Source: Clostridia bacterium | GTDB lineage: Bacteria > Bacillota > Clostridia > Oscillospirales > CAG-272 | Assembly (NCBI GenBank): GCA_017473865.1 | Contig: JAFUJB010000004.1 | Coordinates: 1-35,540, forward strand | Direction: 5' to 3' | DNA length: 35,540 nucleotides | The notes under the pieces: generated by a model | Told to the model about the DNA's origin: nothing | Seen by the model: the letters and a program-made list of their open reading frames with translations, nothing else | The model's database searches: none | Made by a program: the position numbers and the translations under genes | Part shown: piece by piece, positions 1 to 7,121 of the stretch | How the letters are laid out: every line of letters begins with the position of its first letter | Numbering within the stretch: the first letter of the stretch is position 1

Positions 1-441
1 AAGACCTTCTCTTGCGAGAGTGGACAACGTACGAGCACTTGCGAGAATAGCGTCAAATTCAACAACGCCGCCCATACACTGTGTTCTTACTTCACTGAGG
101 AGGTTAGCAGCATCGTAGTGCTTAACCTTAACGTTGTACTTTTCCTCGATAGCGTCATTTCTCTTTTTGATAGCGTCATTGAGGAGGTTGCCTTCTTCGC
201 TTTCGTTGTAAACGACGTACTTAACGTGATAGCCGTAGTCGTTTGACTGCTGGGTGATGAAGGTAAATTCGTGACCCTTATAGTCCTTCTTAGGAAGCTT
301 GGGGTCATACGCTGTCGGGGGGTCAATAATGGTACTACCATTATTGTTTTCTTTATTGCCGTCTCCACCGCAAGCAACAAGCAACGAGAAAACGGAAATA
401 AGAGCGAGGAGCAGAGCAAGGAGTCTGATTGATCTCTTCAT
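1..441 (-). CDS. Solute-binding lipoprotein of an ABC importer, N-terminal part (cut by window edge)
   Basis: The first 147 codons of a gene that runs off the left edge of the window. The protein opens with a lipoprotein signal peptide: MKRS, a hydrophobic run rich in Leu and Ala, and a lipobox ending LLAC, so Cys23 would be acylated after cleavage. A short Asn/Gly-rich linker follows, then a stretch with the look of an extracellular solute-binding protein (GHEFTFITQQSNDYGYHVKY, then DAIKKRNDAIEEKYNVKVK and FDAILASARTL). This resembles family 1 binding proteins that load sugars or similar solutes onto ABC permeases at the outer face of the membrane. The start codon follows an AAAGGA ribosome site and a near-consensus promoter lies about 115 bases upstream. 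The ligand cannot be told from this part. The signal and lipobox are seen; the family is inferred from the N-terminus only. Confidence 0.82.
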   Translation of the reverse strand, partial: MKRSIRLLALLLALISVFSLLVACGGDGNKENNNGSTIIDPPTAYDPKLPKKDYKGHEFTFITQQSNDYGYHVKYVVYNESEEGNLLNDAIKKRNDAIEEKYNVKVKHYDAANLLSEVRTQCMGGVVEFDAILASARTLSTLAREGL

Positions 442-560
442 AGCCGATGTTTCCTTTCAGATTTAATATATTAAATATTTTTGTTTTTTTGTGAGTAATT
501 TTCACTCTGCCGTAAAAAGAATACAGCAGGGGAAAACGGGCACAAAATATCTACGGTAAT

Positions 561-589
561 ATTATATCTCCAAAATGCCGAATTGTCAA
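561..589 (-). promoter_or_regulatory. Sigma-A promoter of the solute-binding lipoprotein gene
   Basis: On the minus strand TTGACA (584-589) and TATAAT (561-566) are separated by exactly 17 bases, which is a perfect consensus. It would give a leader of about 110 bases before the ATG at 441. The leader contains AT-rich inverted repeats but no riboswitch that I recognise. Confidence 0.8.
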
Positions 590-920
590 GACAGGAGCTG
601 TCTTTTTGAGGTTTTTTGTTGATAAAGTACAGAGCTTATACGCTAAAAATGCTGTTTGAAAATTCAACTAAGGAACCAATATAATTTTACAATGAAAAAG
701 AGTAAAATGTGTTAATAGAAGATGTACGTTTTTAAAAATTTGTATTGACAAGACAGCAATAATTGAGGAGGTATAAAGTAAATTTTTATTTCACTTGCAT
801 AGTGTTGTCATAATACCCAAAAATGTGTATAAAAAATAGTAAAAAACTACAAAGGGAAATTGTTTTGTAAAAATCACGGCAAAGCCGTATATATCGTCAA
901 GGCTTTTGCAATGAATAAAA

Positions 921-949
921 AAACGACAGGTCGAAACCTGTCGTTTTTT
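921..949 (-). terminator. Rho-independent terminator of the PH/ABC operon
   Basis: An 11-bp perfect stem, AAACGACAGGT paired with ACCTGTCGTTT around a CGAA loop. On the minus strand it is followed by a T run, and the plus side is also T-rich. It lies about 110 bases beyond the stop of the ABC permease gene. Its position directly after a copy of the tmRNA 3' end suggests it may once have been the tmRNA terminator (inference). Confidence 0.8.
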
Positions 950-959
950 GGTGGAGTCG
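946..959 (-). repeat. 14-bp copy of the tmRNA 3' end (possible att site, distal copy)
   Basis: The 14 bases TTTTGGTGGAGTCG are identical, in the same orientation, to 7122-7135, where they form the last bases of the tmRNA acceptor stem, the CCA end and the first downstream bases. As at the tmRNA, a terminator hairpin follows immediately on the minus strand. No T-arm or other tRNA-like structure can be drawn upstream, so this is not an intact RNA gene. Confidence 0.5.
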
Positions 960-1058
960 TTGATGTTAAAGACGAACTATTTACCTCTTTGAGAGAAAGC
1001 TTTTTTGAGGTGTTTTTGCGGTTAAATGTGATAATGAAATGTCATCGTACAAATATAG

Positions 1059-2300
1059 TTATGCCTTCCAAACAGCTTTAATGATGTTTCCAAGCTTAGG
1101 AGAAGTTCCGTACATAAGAACACCTACACGGTAGATCTTAGCAGAAAGAATTCCAATTTCAAAGGTAGATGCAACCAAAATGCCGATGGAAATCGCAATC
1201 TCATACCAAGGCACAGTGCTCATAGCAATTCTTGTGAACATTGCCATTGGTGAAGTAAACGGAATGTAGGAACAAACCGTCATCAAAACATTGTCCACAC
1301 TTCCGCTGGTCATAGAGAATATAACCACCATAAAGCCGAACAAGAACAGGAAGGTTACAGGCTGAACGGCAGTATTGATATCCTCCAATTTGGAAACCGT
1401 AGAAGAAATTGCACCGTAGAGGAACGCATAAATAAGGAAGCCAAGCAGGAAGAATACGAGCATATATACAAACAGCTCAGGCGGAATATTAAAGATAGAG
1501 TCAATGATTCCGTTATCTCCCCAATAGGACTTATTCACATTATAGAATACGAGTGCCGAACCAAAGATGGCAACAAGCTGAACAAGACCTGCCATACAAG
1601 CCGCCAAAACCTTGCCAAACATCATATTGATGGGCTTGGCGCTGGTGATAAGCAGCTCCATAGCACGGGAGCTTTTCTCGGTTGCAACACTCATTGCTAC
1701 CATCTGACCGTAAAGCAGAATGACCATATAAAGAGCAAAAATCATAATGTAGGTATAGAAGAAGTTTTGCATCTGGTCTTTGCCAAGGCTTTCCACTTGC
1801 GCATCAATCTGAATACTCATAACACCTGCAGCATCTTCAGCTGACATACCGCCGCCTATCATAGCATTCATTTGATAGATCTGCTGCAGGACACCGGTTG
1901 CGATATCGGGGTTCATATCGTACATTGAAAGATTATCTACGTAATATGTGAACGAGGTTGCTCCGTTCATTACGAAAGCACACTCTACATCACCGGAAGT
2001 AATTTTATCCTTGATTACGCTGATTTCCTCATCTGTAATCTGCACGTCATAGTCAGTAAAGGATGCGGCAAACGTTTCTTTTACCATATCCGCCTGTGTA
2101 GGATCATCTGCCTTTACGAGCATAACGGAAAGGTCTGCGGTGGTATCAGAAGTATCGTCTGATTCAAACAATGCGGTGATCCGAGGGAAGAACATAACGA
2201 TAGCGATAACCACCATCAAAAAGATAGTTACACCTACGAACGCCTTGTTTTTAGCGTAATTCTTAAGTTCAAATTTTAGTATTTTTCCAAACTGTTTCAT
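1059..2300 (-). CDS. ABC-2 type exporter permease (NatB-like)
   Basis: A 413-residue membrane protein that would form the channel of the exporter whose ATPase is encoded just upstream. It has one N-terminal transmembrane segment (about residues 20-40), a large extracytoplasmic part of roughly 140 residues, then a cluster of five or six membrane segments from about residue 185 to 395. This is the layout of NatB/YhaP-type ABC-2 permeases, which export ions, drugs or peptides. The segment VAMSVATEKSSRAMELLITSA is typical of this family. The ribosome site AAAGGAGG overlaps the stop of the ATPase gene, so the two are probably translationally coupled. It is the last gene of a five-gene minus-strand unit closed by the hairpin at 921-949. 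The substrate is unknown. Confidence 0.85.
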   Translation of the reverse strand: MKQFGKILKFELKNYAKNKAFVGVTIFLMVVIAIVMFFPRITALFESDDTSDTTADLSVMLVKADDPTQADMVKETFAASFTDYDVQITDEEISVIKDKITSGDVECAFVMNGATSFTYYVDNLSMYDMNPDIATGVLQQIYQMNAMIGGGMSAEDAAGVMSIQIDAQVESLGKDQMQNFFYTYIMIFALYMVILLYGQMVAMSVATEKSSRAMELLITSAKPINMMFGKVLAACMAGLVQLVAIFGSALVFYNVNKSYWGDNGIIDSIFNIPPELFVYMLVFFLLGFLIYAFLYGAISSTVSKLEDINTAVQPVTFLFLFGFMVVIFSMTSGSVDNVLMTVCSYIPFTSPMAMFTRIAMSTVPWYEIAISIGILVASTFEIGILSAKIYRVGVLMYGTSPKLGNIIKAVWKA

Positions 2301-2303
2301 TGC

Positions 2304-3203
2304 TTAGTCCTCCTTTGCAGCATCGCCCGCATATTCTACGAAAATATCGTTGAGAGAAGGTTCAAAAACCTTTACCTCGTCAATATCGTAGTTTTCTACA
2401 AGGCGGGTCATAGTGGCTTTCTTTTCGGAGGGTGAGCCTAAGCGAATCATCAAATCACCGTTATCCATAACGGTGCAGGAAGAGCCAAAATCAGCAATAA
2501 TTGCATCGGGCGTTTCTGTTTTTACAACCAGGCGGTCACGGGGGTAGTCACGTTTAATATCGTGTAAATCACCGTGCAGAGCAACAACACCGTTATTGAG
2601 AATAGCAATGCTGTCGCAGAATTCCTCTATGTAGCTCATCTGATGGCTGGAGAACAGAACGATTTTTCCTTTTGCAATCTGTTGCTTAACCACATCCTTT
2701 AAGAGCATTGCATTTACAGGGTCAAGACCCGAAAACGGCTCGTCAAGAATAATAATGTCGGGGTCGTGAGCAAGAGCAGTAATAAGCTGGATCTTCTGCT
2801 GATTACCTTTTGAAAGGGTTTCGAGCTTTTTGTTGCGATATTCGGTCATACCAAGTCTTTTGAGCCAATAGTCGATAGATTGCACAGCTGCCTTATGGCT
2901 CATTCCTTTCAGCTCTGCAAAATAGGTAAGCTGATCGATAATAATCTTTTTCGGATACAGACCTCTTTCTTCAGGAAGATATCCGATGCCAATTTTATTG
3001 TAATCGATGGGCTGTCCGTCAATCAGTACTTCACCGCTGTTTGCGGGAAATACATTCATCAAGATTCGAATAGACGTAGTTTTGCCGGCACCGTTTCTGC
3101 CGAGCAGTCCGAAGGCTTTGCCGCCCTCAGCTTTGAAAGAAACTCCGGTAAGAACTTTTTTCTCACCAAAGGATTTTTCTATGTTTTTAAGTTCAAATAT
3201 CAT
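2304..3203 (-). CDS. ABC exporter ATPase (NatA-like)
   Basis: A 299-residue nucleotide-binding subunit that would power the permease downstream. It shows all ABC motifs in order: Walker A GLLGRNGAGKTTS near residue 33, the signature LSKGNQQKIQL near 133, Walker B DIIILDEPFSGLDP near 152, and the switch His in LFSSHQM near 187. The last 80 residues form the small C-terminal domain common in NatA/YhaQ-type ATPases (DUF4162-like). The start ATG follows a moderate GGTGAGGT ribosome site. The gene begins 30 bases after the second PH-domain gene, so the transporter and the PH proteins are probably co-transcribed. The transported substrate cannot be deduced. Confidence 0.9.
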   Translation of the reverse strand: MIFELKNIEKSFGEKKVLTGVSFKAEGGKAFGLLGRNGAGKTTSIRILMNVFPANSGEVLIDGQPIDYNKIGIGYLPEERGLYPKKIIIDQLTYFAELKGMSHKAAVQSIDYWLKRLGMTEYRNKKLETLSKGNQQKIQLITALAHDPDIIILDEPFSGLDPVNAMLLKDVVKQQIAKGKIVLFSSHQMSYIEEFCDSIAILNNGVVALHGDLHDIKRDYPRDRLVVKTETPDAIIADFGSSCTVMDNGDLMIRLGSPSEKKATMTRLVENYDIDEVKVFEPSLNDIFVEYAGDAAKED

Positions 3204-3233
3204 TTTTTATCAACCTCACCATATAAAACGGTT

Positions 3234-4763
3234 TCAGATTATCAATATATGCTCAATTTCTTCTGCAAGTTTGTCATCTTGAATATGTACCTTTACTTCG
3301 TTGGACAGTGCATTGGTTTTAAGGTGCATAACAAGACTTGTAATTCCTGCTTTTTGGCGAAGCGGTGTCGTTACGTTTTCTGCCGCAATAAGATTCTTGG
3401 ACATAAACACAGTAACATTTTTAGTAAATCCGCCGTAATACGCAGTTATTTTACCGTTGCTGATCGCAAGACCGTTATTTTGGTAACTGAGAATAGCACT
3501 TAATGCTTTCACAGCAAGTATTATGGTTGCCAGTCCTACAATGGCAAGTGCAACAGCGCCCGTTACCGAAGAAGAAACATTGAATATCAGCATAGGCAGT
3601 ATTGCTTGCAGCAACACTACACCTGTTATGATACAAAGAATTAAGGTAAACCAGGATATAAATGAAAAATAGGAAATAGATTTTGTCTGCTTTTTGTCCG
3701 GAACATAATCAGGCAATACTTTGCCTAATATCTCGCCTATCTCATCATACTTACAAAACGGTACGAGCACACCAAGGTTAGCATTTTTATCATCGTCACC
3801 GCTATTGACAGTATAACCGATAACCTCAAGGTTGATGGACGCAAAACCGAGCATCCTTTGCACAAGACCTTGGGTAATTTTAACGGCTTTAATTCTGTCA
3901 TAGCTGAAGGTGTTGGTATGCTTTTCCAAAAGTCCGTAGGAAATCTGGATGTCATTTCCACGCTTAGTAATGTTAAACTTGTAATATCCCACAAAGGAAT
4001 GGATCAGGCATCCGATAAGGGAAAATATGGAAAACAGCAGCATAGCACCTACGGTAATCAAAAAGGCGTACAGGAAATACTGCCCCCAAGTACCAAGGAA
4101 ATTCTGCTGAATCATCAGCTTGCAAATACCGATAACGATAATGGCAAGTACTGCAAACAACGCCGTAAAAAACGCTGTGGAAGCTATGTTGATGAGTGTG
4201 TACAGCATTTTCTTACCGGAAGTAAAGCGGTAGAGGCTATCTTCATCCGAAAGGAGAAGTTCTTCCTTTGGCTCGGTGCTCTCCATACTTGGTGCACCGC
4301 CCTCTTTCAGTGCATTCAGTTCGTTCAGCAATGCGTCAACGATTTTATCTTTTTCAATAATAGTAATCTCAGCCTGATGAGAGGTGTTTGTAGAGCCGCT
4401 GTCAACCGTCAGAATTGCGATGCCGAAAATTCTATGAAAAATGTTCTGTTTTTTATTGATGGCATGTACCTTTTTGTAGTCTAATACAGAGCGTTTTCTG
4501 AACAGAACCCCTCTGTTGCATTTGATTTCCTTTTCTGTCAGTTCGTAGCCGGAGGTCTTGTAATATAGAATCCTGTAAGCAATAAAACAGAGATAAATTA
4601 TAACAAACCCAATCACAAAAATCGGAGTTGCCGCGAAAATATCTTCCGCGTTTGATTCATCGTTAAAGAAAAAATCCTCCAGAAATATAAACACTATTAC
4701 AAGGCAGCTGAATAAATCCGACAACAAGCTGGAATAAATATATCCTTTGTCAAATTTCTTCAT
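3234..4763 (-). CDS. Membrane protein with several bacterial PH domains (YdbT-like)
   Basis: A 509-residue membrane protein. It begins with a two-helix membrane hairpin (residues about 10-65), followed by a PH-like segment (YELTEKEIKCNRGVLFRKRSVLDYKKVHAIN). A second membrane pair (about 190-260) and second PH-like segment (KRGNDIQISYGLLEKHTNTFSYDRIKAVKI) follow, then a third pair (about 365-425) and a last PH-like segment. This three-module layout matches the YdbT family (bPH_2, formerly DUF304). In Bacillus the YdbS/YdbT pair has been linked to resistance to antimicrobial compounds, though the mechanism is unclear. Its first codons overlap the end of the YdbS-like gene by 14 bases, so the two are coupled. 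The domain assignment is by pattern; the role is unknown here. Confidence 0.8.
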   Translation of the reverse strand: MKKFDKGYIYSSLLSDLFSCLVIVFIFLEDFFFNDESNAEDIFAATPIFVIGFVIIYLCFIAYRILYYKTSGYELTEKEIKCNRGVLFRKRSVLDYKKVHAINKKQNIFHRIFGIAILTVDSGSTNTSHQAEITIIEKDKIVDALLNELNALKEGGAPSMESTEPKEELLLSDEDSLYRFTSGKKMLYTLINIASTAFFTALFAVLAIIVIGICKLMIQQNFLGTWGQYFLYAFLITVGAMLLFSIFSLIGCLIHSFVGYYKFNITKRGNDIQISYGLLEKHTNTFSYDRIKAVKITQGLVQRMLGFASINLEVIGYTVNSGDDDKNANLGVLVPFCKYDEIGEILGKVLPDYVPDKKQTKSISYFSFISWFTLILCIITGVVLLQAILPMLIFNVSSSVTGAVALAIVGLATIILAVKALSAILSYQNNGLAISNGKITAYYGGFTKNVTVFMSKNLIAAENVTTPLRQKAGITSLVMHLKTNALSNEVKVHIQDDKLAEEIEHILII

Positions 4764-5244
4764 TTCTCAGTTCCTCAATTCTCATTTCAAGATTGCGCTC
4801 CAGTTCATCGATCATACAGTCTGCCTCTTCGGTTGTGAGCGTAGAAATATCAAAATTTGATCCCGCCGTCGAAATGGTTACTCCACTAAGTTTCAGCATC
4901 ATCATAAGCGGTCCCTGTGTTCGATGAAGATCCTGAATCTGACAGACAGGGATCACTACTCTTTGTCTGAAAATCACGCCTTGTTTTACAATGATCCTTT
5001 TATCGTCATATCCCCAGGCGTACATTTTATAGCGCAGTGCCGGCATAATCAAAATAATGGCAAGAAGTAAAGCGACAGGTATACCGACACCTATCAAGAC
5101 AGCGAGCGTTACGTCGCCGGGCGCACCCGTTGCGTTCAGAATTACAGCCGTACTTGTAAAGACACCCACCAGTGCAAGCGCTCCGATAGCCGCACGGATA
5201 TACCATAATTTAAGTACATTCTTGTCTAATTTTCTCAGTTCCAT
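4750..5244 (-). CDS. Membrane protein with one bacterial PH domain (YdbS-like)
   Basis: A 164-residue protein with two N-terminal transmembrane helices (about residues 15-65) and one bacterial PH domain (RYKMYAWGYDDKRIIVKQGVIF, then IQDLHRTQGPLMMMLKLSGVTISTAGS). This is the YdbS type, which typically pairs with a YdbT-like partner, as here. I place the start at the ATG at 5244 because GGAGGA sits six bases before it. An upstream in-frame ATG at 5277 would add 11 residues but has no ribosome site. It follows the small membrane protein gene by about 40 bases and overlaps the next gene. The partner arrangement is seen; the function is not known. Confidence 0.82.
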   Translation of the reverse strand: MELRKLDKNVLKLWYIRAAIGALALVGVFTSTAVILNATGAPGDVTLAVLIGVGIPVALLLAIILIMPALRYKMYAWGYDDKRIIVKQGVIFRQRVVIPVCQIQDLHRTQGPLMMMLKLSGVTISTAGSNFDISTLTTEEADCMIDELERNLEMRIEELRNEEI

Positions 5245-5284
5245 AAGTAATCCTCCAAATAACGTTTTCTTTTTCATTTATAAT

Positions 5285-5515
5285 TCACGGTAGCCAAAAG
5301 AAAATATCAAGTACCGTTAAAAAACTGTCTTCAAATTTGGGACTCAATATGCAGAGTTTTATGATACTTCCAAATATCATCAAAATACTTGCTATGCAAA
5401 TGACCAGCCCAAGGATGCCATCCGGCTTTTGAAAAACAAATATTTCAAGGATGAATACCAGCAAACCCACAAGCAACATCGTTCCATATAATATCAATTT
5501 TTTATTTCGACTCAT
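5285..5515 (-). CDS. Small two-helix membrane protein, unknown function
   Basis: A 76-residue protein with two predicted transmembrane segments (about residues 8-27 and 33-54) joined by a short FQKPDG turn, and an aromatic C-terminus ending FFWLP. I recognise no family. It is the first intact gene of the PH/ABC operon and has an AGGTGA ribosome site eight bases before the ATG. Its start codon overlaps the stop codon of an HTH-regulator fragment in an ATGA arrangement, which suggests it was once the second gene of a regulator-membrane-protein pair. Co-transcription with PH-domain membrane proteins and an exporter suggests an accessory envelope role (inference). Confidence 0.65.
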   Translation of the reverse strand: MSRNKKLILYGTMLLVGLLVFILEIFVFQKPDGILGLVICIASILMIFGSIIKLCILSPKFEDSFLTVLDIFFWLP

Positions 5516-5643
5516 TTTTCTTTCACCTCATAAGCAGATCGAGATACCGCCATTTTCTCCGTAAGTTGCTCCTGGGAGAGAGCACATTGATTTCTTGATC
5601 CTTTGGTAAAAAGTAATCCTTTTTCCTGTTCAGCTTCTTCTTT
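5512..5643 (-). pseudogene. Fragment of an Xre-type HTH transcriptional regulator
   Basis: On the minus strand 43 codons are open up to a TGA that overlaps the next gene's ATG. Their C-terminal half reads ALSQEQLTEKMAVSRSAYEV, which is the recognisable helix-turn-helix core of Xre/HTH_3 repressors (LSQEQLAEKMxVSRQAxxxWE). No ATG, GTG or TTG begins the frame, which is closed upstream by a stop, and the expected tryptophan and the rest of the domain after the recognition helix are missing. It is therefore a remnant, not a working gene. The promoter at 5652-5660 would still transcribe it as the leader of the membrane operon. Confidence 0.6.
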
Positions 5644-5651
5644 AATTATTT

Positions 5652-5660
5652 ATTGTAACA
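5652..5660 (-). promoter_or_regulatory. Probable extended -10 promoter of the PH/ABC operon
   Basis: On the minus strand TGTTACAAT gives an extended -10 element (TG, one base, TACAAT at 5652-5657). The -35 region 17 bases upstream is weak (TTTATT). Transcription would start near 5645, just before the HTH fragment, and proceed into the five-gene operon. Confidence 0.45.
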
Positions 5661-5923
5661 TATTTTCTCAGAAAAATAAAGTAGTTTTAACCTAATTACA
5701 AAATTTGTTGAATTATGTTTTGGCACAGATAAGCATATTATTGTATTCTTTGACGTAATTTTCTCAAATTATTTCATAATACGATGTAACAACGCACATT
5801 TGGCAGTAATGTCATACGTGCATTTTCGTAATGAAATGTTTTAAATTCTAGCGAAAAAGCTGTGATGTCCCCCATGACTTTTTGCCCCTATTACCTAAGT
5901 AGAGGGCAGGAAAACCTATTTTT

Positions 5924-6040
5924 ATGATTATCAAGGACAATATAAATTCAGGTGTTTTTATCTTGAAACCAATGCAAAGCGATTGGTATTTAGATTCCAT
6001 TTATAAAAAGCTCGCACTGCCGGAAGGTGCAACTATTTAA
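5924..6040 (+). CDS. 38-codon ORF, possible gene remnant
   Basis: A short ATG-initiated frame (MIIKDNINSGVFILKPMQSD and onward, ending PEGATI) 11 bases after a GGCAGGA sequence that could weakly serve as a ribosome site. The opening NSGVFILKP loosely recalls the NSGVF motif of family 8 glycosyltransferases but is far too short to assign. It is either a remnant or a chance frame. Confidence 0.2.
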   Translation: MIIKDNINSGVFILKPMQSDWYLDSIYKKLALPEGATI

Positions 6041-6058
6041 GCATGATATGAGTTAGCT

Positions 6059-6090
6059 GCCGAGAGTAACCGTAATTGGTTTCTCTCGGC
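6059..6090. repeat. Strong hairpin (inverted repeat)
   Basis: GCCGAGAG (6059-6066) pairs perfectly with CTCTCGGC (6083-6090). Inside it, AACC pairs with GGTT across a single mismatch, leaving a six-base loop. No T run follows on either strand, so it is not a classic intrinsic terminator. Confidence 0.7.
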
Positions 6091-6275
6091 GGTGTTGATA
6101 TAGACTAATTCGCAATTTCGTGATATAATTATTTCAAAAAGTATAGAAACCATCTTAACCATTTTATCTTTCCAACGACTATATGTATGAAGGCGCATGA
6201 AAACGGAAATGGAGAAACAAATGGATACACAAAATTTATACGGTTGAGTAAAGTGTTAGAAAGGATAAAGAATAA

Positions 6276-6749
6276 ATGAAAATAGTAATTTTAAGCAGGA
6301 AACAAATGGAAAAAATTGCGTTGAAAGAATACGAGAAATCAATTGCGCTTATCAGCATAACAGATGTTGGGTGGAGTTTTGCAGAACTAAAAAATAAACC
6401 GAAATATTTACTTCAGCTTGAGTTTGATGATGTTGACAACGACGTGTTTATTGATGAGCTTGGAAGAATGCCTACCGAAGATGAGCGCAAAAAAATCGAG
6501 AAAAAATATTCGATGTTTACTCAAAAAGAGGCGAAGCAAATCGCAGAATTTTATTTTGAGGTAGCTGATAAGGTTGAACTTTTAATCTGTCAATGCGAAC
6601 ATGGTCAAAGCAGAAGTGCGGCTGTTGCAGCGGCGATTATTGAATACCAATCAAAAGAAGGAATATCAATATTTTCAGATGATAATTACTATCCTAATAA
6701 GCTAGTGTTCAAAAAGGTGCTTGAACAACTAATAGCAACACAAAGTTAA
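6276..6749 (+). CDS. Dual-specificity/tyrosine phosphatase-like protein
   Basis: A 157-residue protein carrying the Cys-based phosphatase P-loop: C107-EHGQS-R113 in LICQCEHGQSRSAAV. This matches the Cx5R signature in which the Cys attacks the phosphoryl group and the Arg binds it. The acidic FDDVDND segment around residues 50-56 is a plausible general-acid region. The N-terminus (MKIVILSRKQM, then IALISITD) resembles the small cytosolic DSP-like phosphatases often found on mobile DNA. It has an AAAGGA ribosome site and stands alone between palindromic sequences within the possible ssrA island, with no kinase or toxin gene beside it. The substrate could be a phosphoprotein or a small phosphorylated molecule. 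Confidence 0.7.
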   Translation: MKIVILSRKQMEKIALKEYEKSIALISITDVGWSFAELKNKPKYLLQLEFDDVDNDVFIDELGRMPTEDERKKIEKKYSMFTQKEAKQIAEFYFEVADKVELLICQCEHGQSRSAAVAAAIIEYQSKEGISIFSDDNYYPNKLVFKKVLEQLIATQS

Positions 6750-6856
6750 AGTCTTAAGCAAATGCTTGCCAGAAGCTGTGCGTCTTTGTTTTGGGCTTGG
6801 TTTTCTTATAGTTTGACTAAGTTTGTATTCAATGCATATCCTAGCTATCAAAAAGC

Positions 6857-6898
6857 AATACGCCTTATATCCAGTAAAGATTGGCTATAAGGCGTATT
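6857..6898. repeat. Long hairpin downstream of the phosphatase gene
   Basis: AATACGCCTTATA (6857-6869) and TATAAGGCGTATT (6886-6898) form a 13-bp perfect stem. It extends inward by CCA/TGG after one mismatch, with an eight-base loop. It lies about 107 bases after the phosphatase stop and could end its transcript, although no T run follows. Confidence 0.65.
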
Positions 6899-6904
6899 CT
6901 GCTA

Positions 6905-6925
6905 TTTCTCACTTTTTGTGAGAAA
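6905..6925. repeat. Short hairpin
   Basis: TTTCTCAC (6905-6912) pairs with GTGAGAAA (6918-6925) around a TTTTT loop. It follows the previous hairpin by six bases and directly precedes the MITE-like element. Confidence 0.55.
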
Positions 6926-6943
6926 GGATTGTAAAAAAATTAC

Positions 6944-7069
6944 GGGGAGTCGCTCTTGCTTTTTGCAAAGGCATGAGCGTATATGATGAAGTCTATGCTT
7001 TGCAAAAAGCTTCGGTCACCGCTCAAAAATGATTCACTGAATCATTTTTATCGCTGCGTTCGACTCCCC
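6944..7069. repeat. MITE-like palindromic element with 9-bp terminal inverted repeats
   Basis: A 126-base element bounded by GGGGAGTCG (6944-6952) and its exact complement CGACTCCCC (7061-7069). Inside are two further inverted repeats. GCTTTTTGCAAA (6958-6969) pairs with TTTGCAAAAAGC (6999-7010), extended by GCAT/ATGC after a bulge. AAAAATGATTCA (7025-7036) pairs with TGAATCATTTTT across one base. It encodes nothing. The right end plus flank (7058-7071) is a 14-bp reverse complement of the tmRNA T-arm (7135-7148), so the element's ends resemble the neighbouring tmRNA sequence. Confidence 0.55.
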
Positions 7070-7093
7070 TCTCGTACATAATCAAGCCAAAAC

Positions 7094-7118
7094 AAAAAAG
7101 CCGCGCTAAGCGGCTTTT
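7094..7118 (-). terminator. Intrinsic terminator of ssrA
   Basis: AAAAAGCCGC and GCGGCTTTTT form a 10-bp stem around a GCTAA loop, with T runs on both sides. It begins seven bases after the tmRNA CCA end, in the minus-strand direction. Confidence 0.85.
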
Positions 7119-7121
7119 TCG

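Larger units (their letters stand above)
442..1058. other. Intergenic region without a credible gene
   Basis: This 617-base AT-rich stretch separates the lipoprotein gene from the ABC operon to its right. It holds the lipoprotein promoter (561-589), a strong terminator hairpin (921-949) and a 14-base copy of the tmRNA 3' end (946-959). A short open frame at 860-1081 has no ribosome site and spans the terminator, so I do not call it. Confidence 0.6.
5644..6275. other. AT-rich spacer with remnant sequences
   Basis: A 632-base region between the divergent PH/ABC operon and the phosphatase gene. It contains the promoter at 5652-5660, an imperfect hairpin near 5883-5909, a short open frame at 5924-6040 and a strong hairpin at 6059-6090. 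No complete gene is visible. The density of palindromes and short broken frames suggests eroded mobile DNA. Confidence 0.5.

Noticed and set aside
745-776. TTGACA followed by GAGGAGG and TATAAA, resembling a promoter and ribosome site
   Set aside because: The spacing between the boxes is about 21 bases and no start codon or open frame follows the GAGGAGG.
950-1030. Possible tRNA gene ending in CCA on the minus strand
   Set aside because: The CCA-like end is present, but no T-arm (GGTTCRA type), anticodon arm or acceptor partner can be drawn upstream.
860-1081. 73-codon plus-strand open frame
   Set aside because: It has no ribosome site, spans the terminator hairpin and runs into the ABC permease gene on the other strand; composition is not protein-like.
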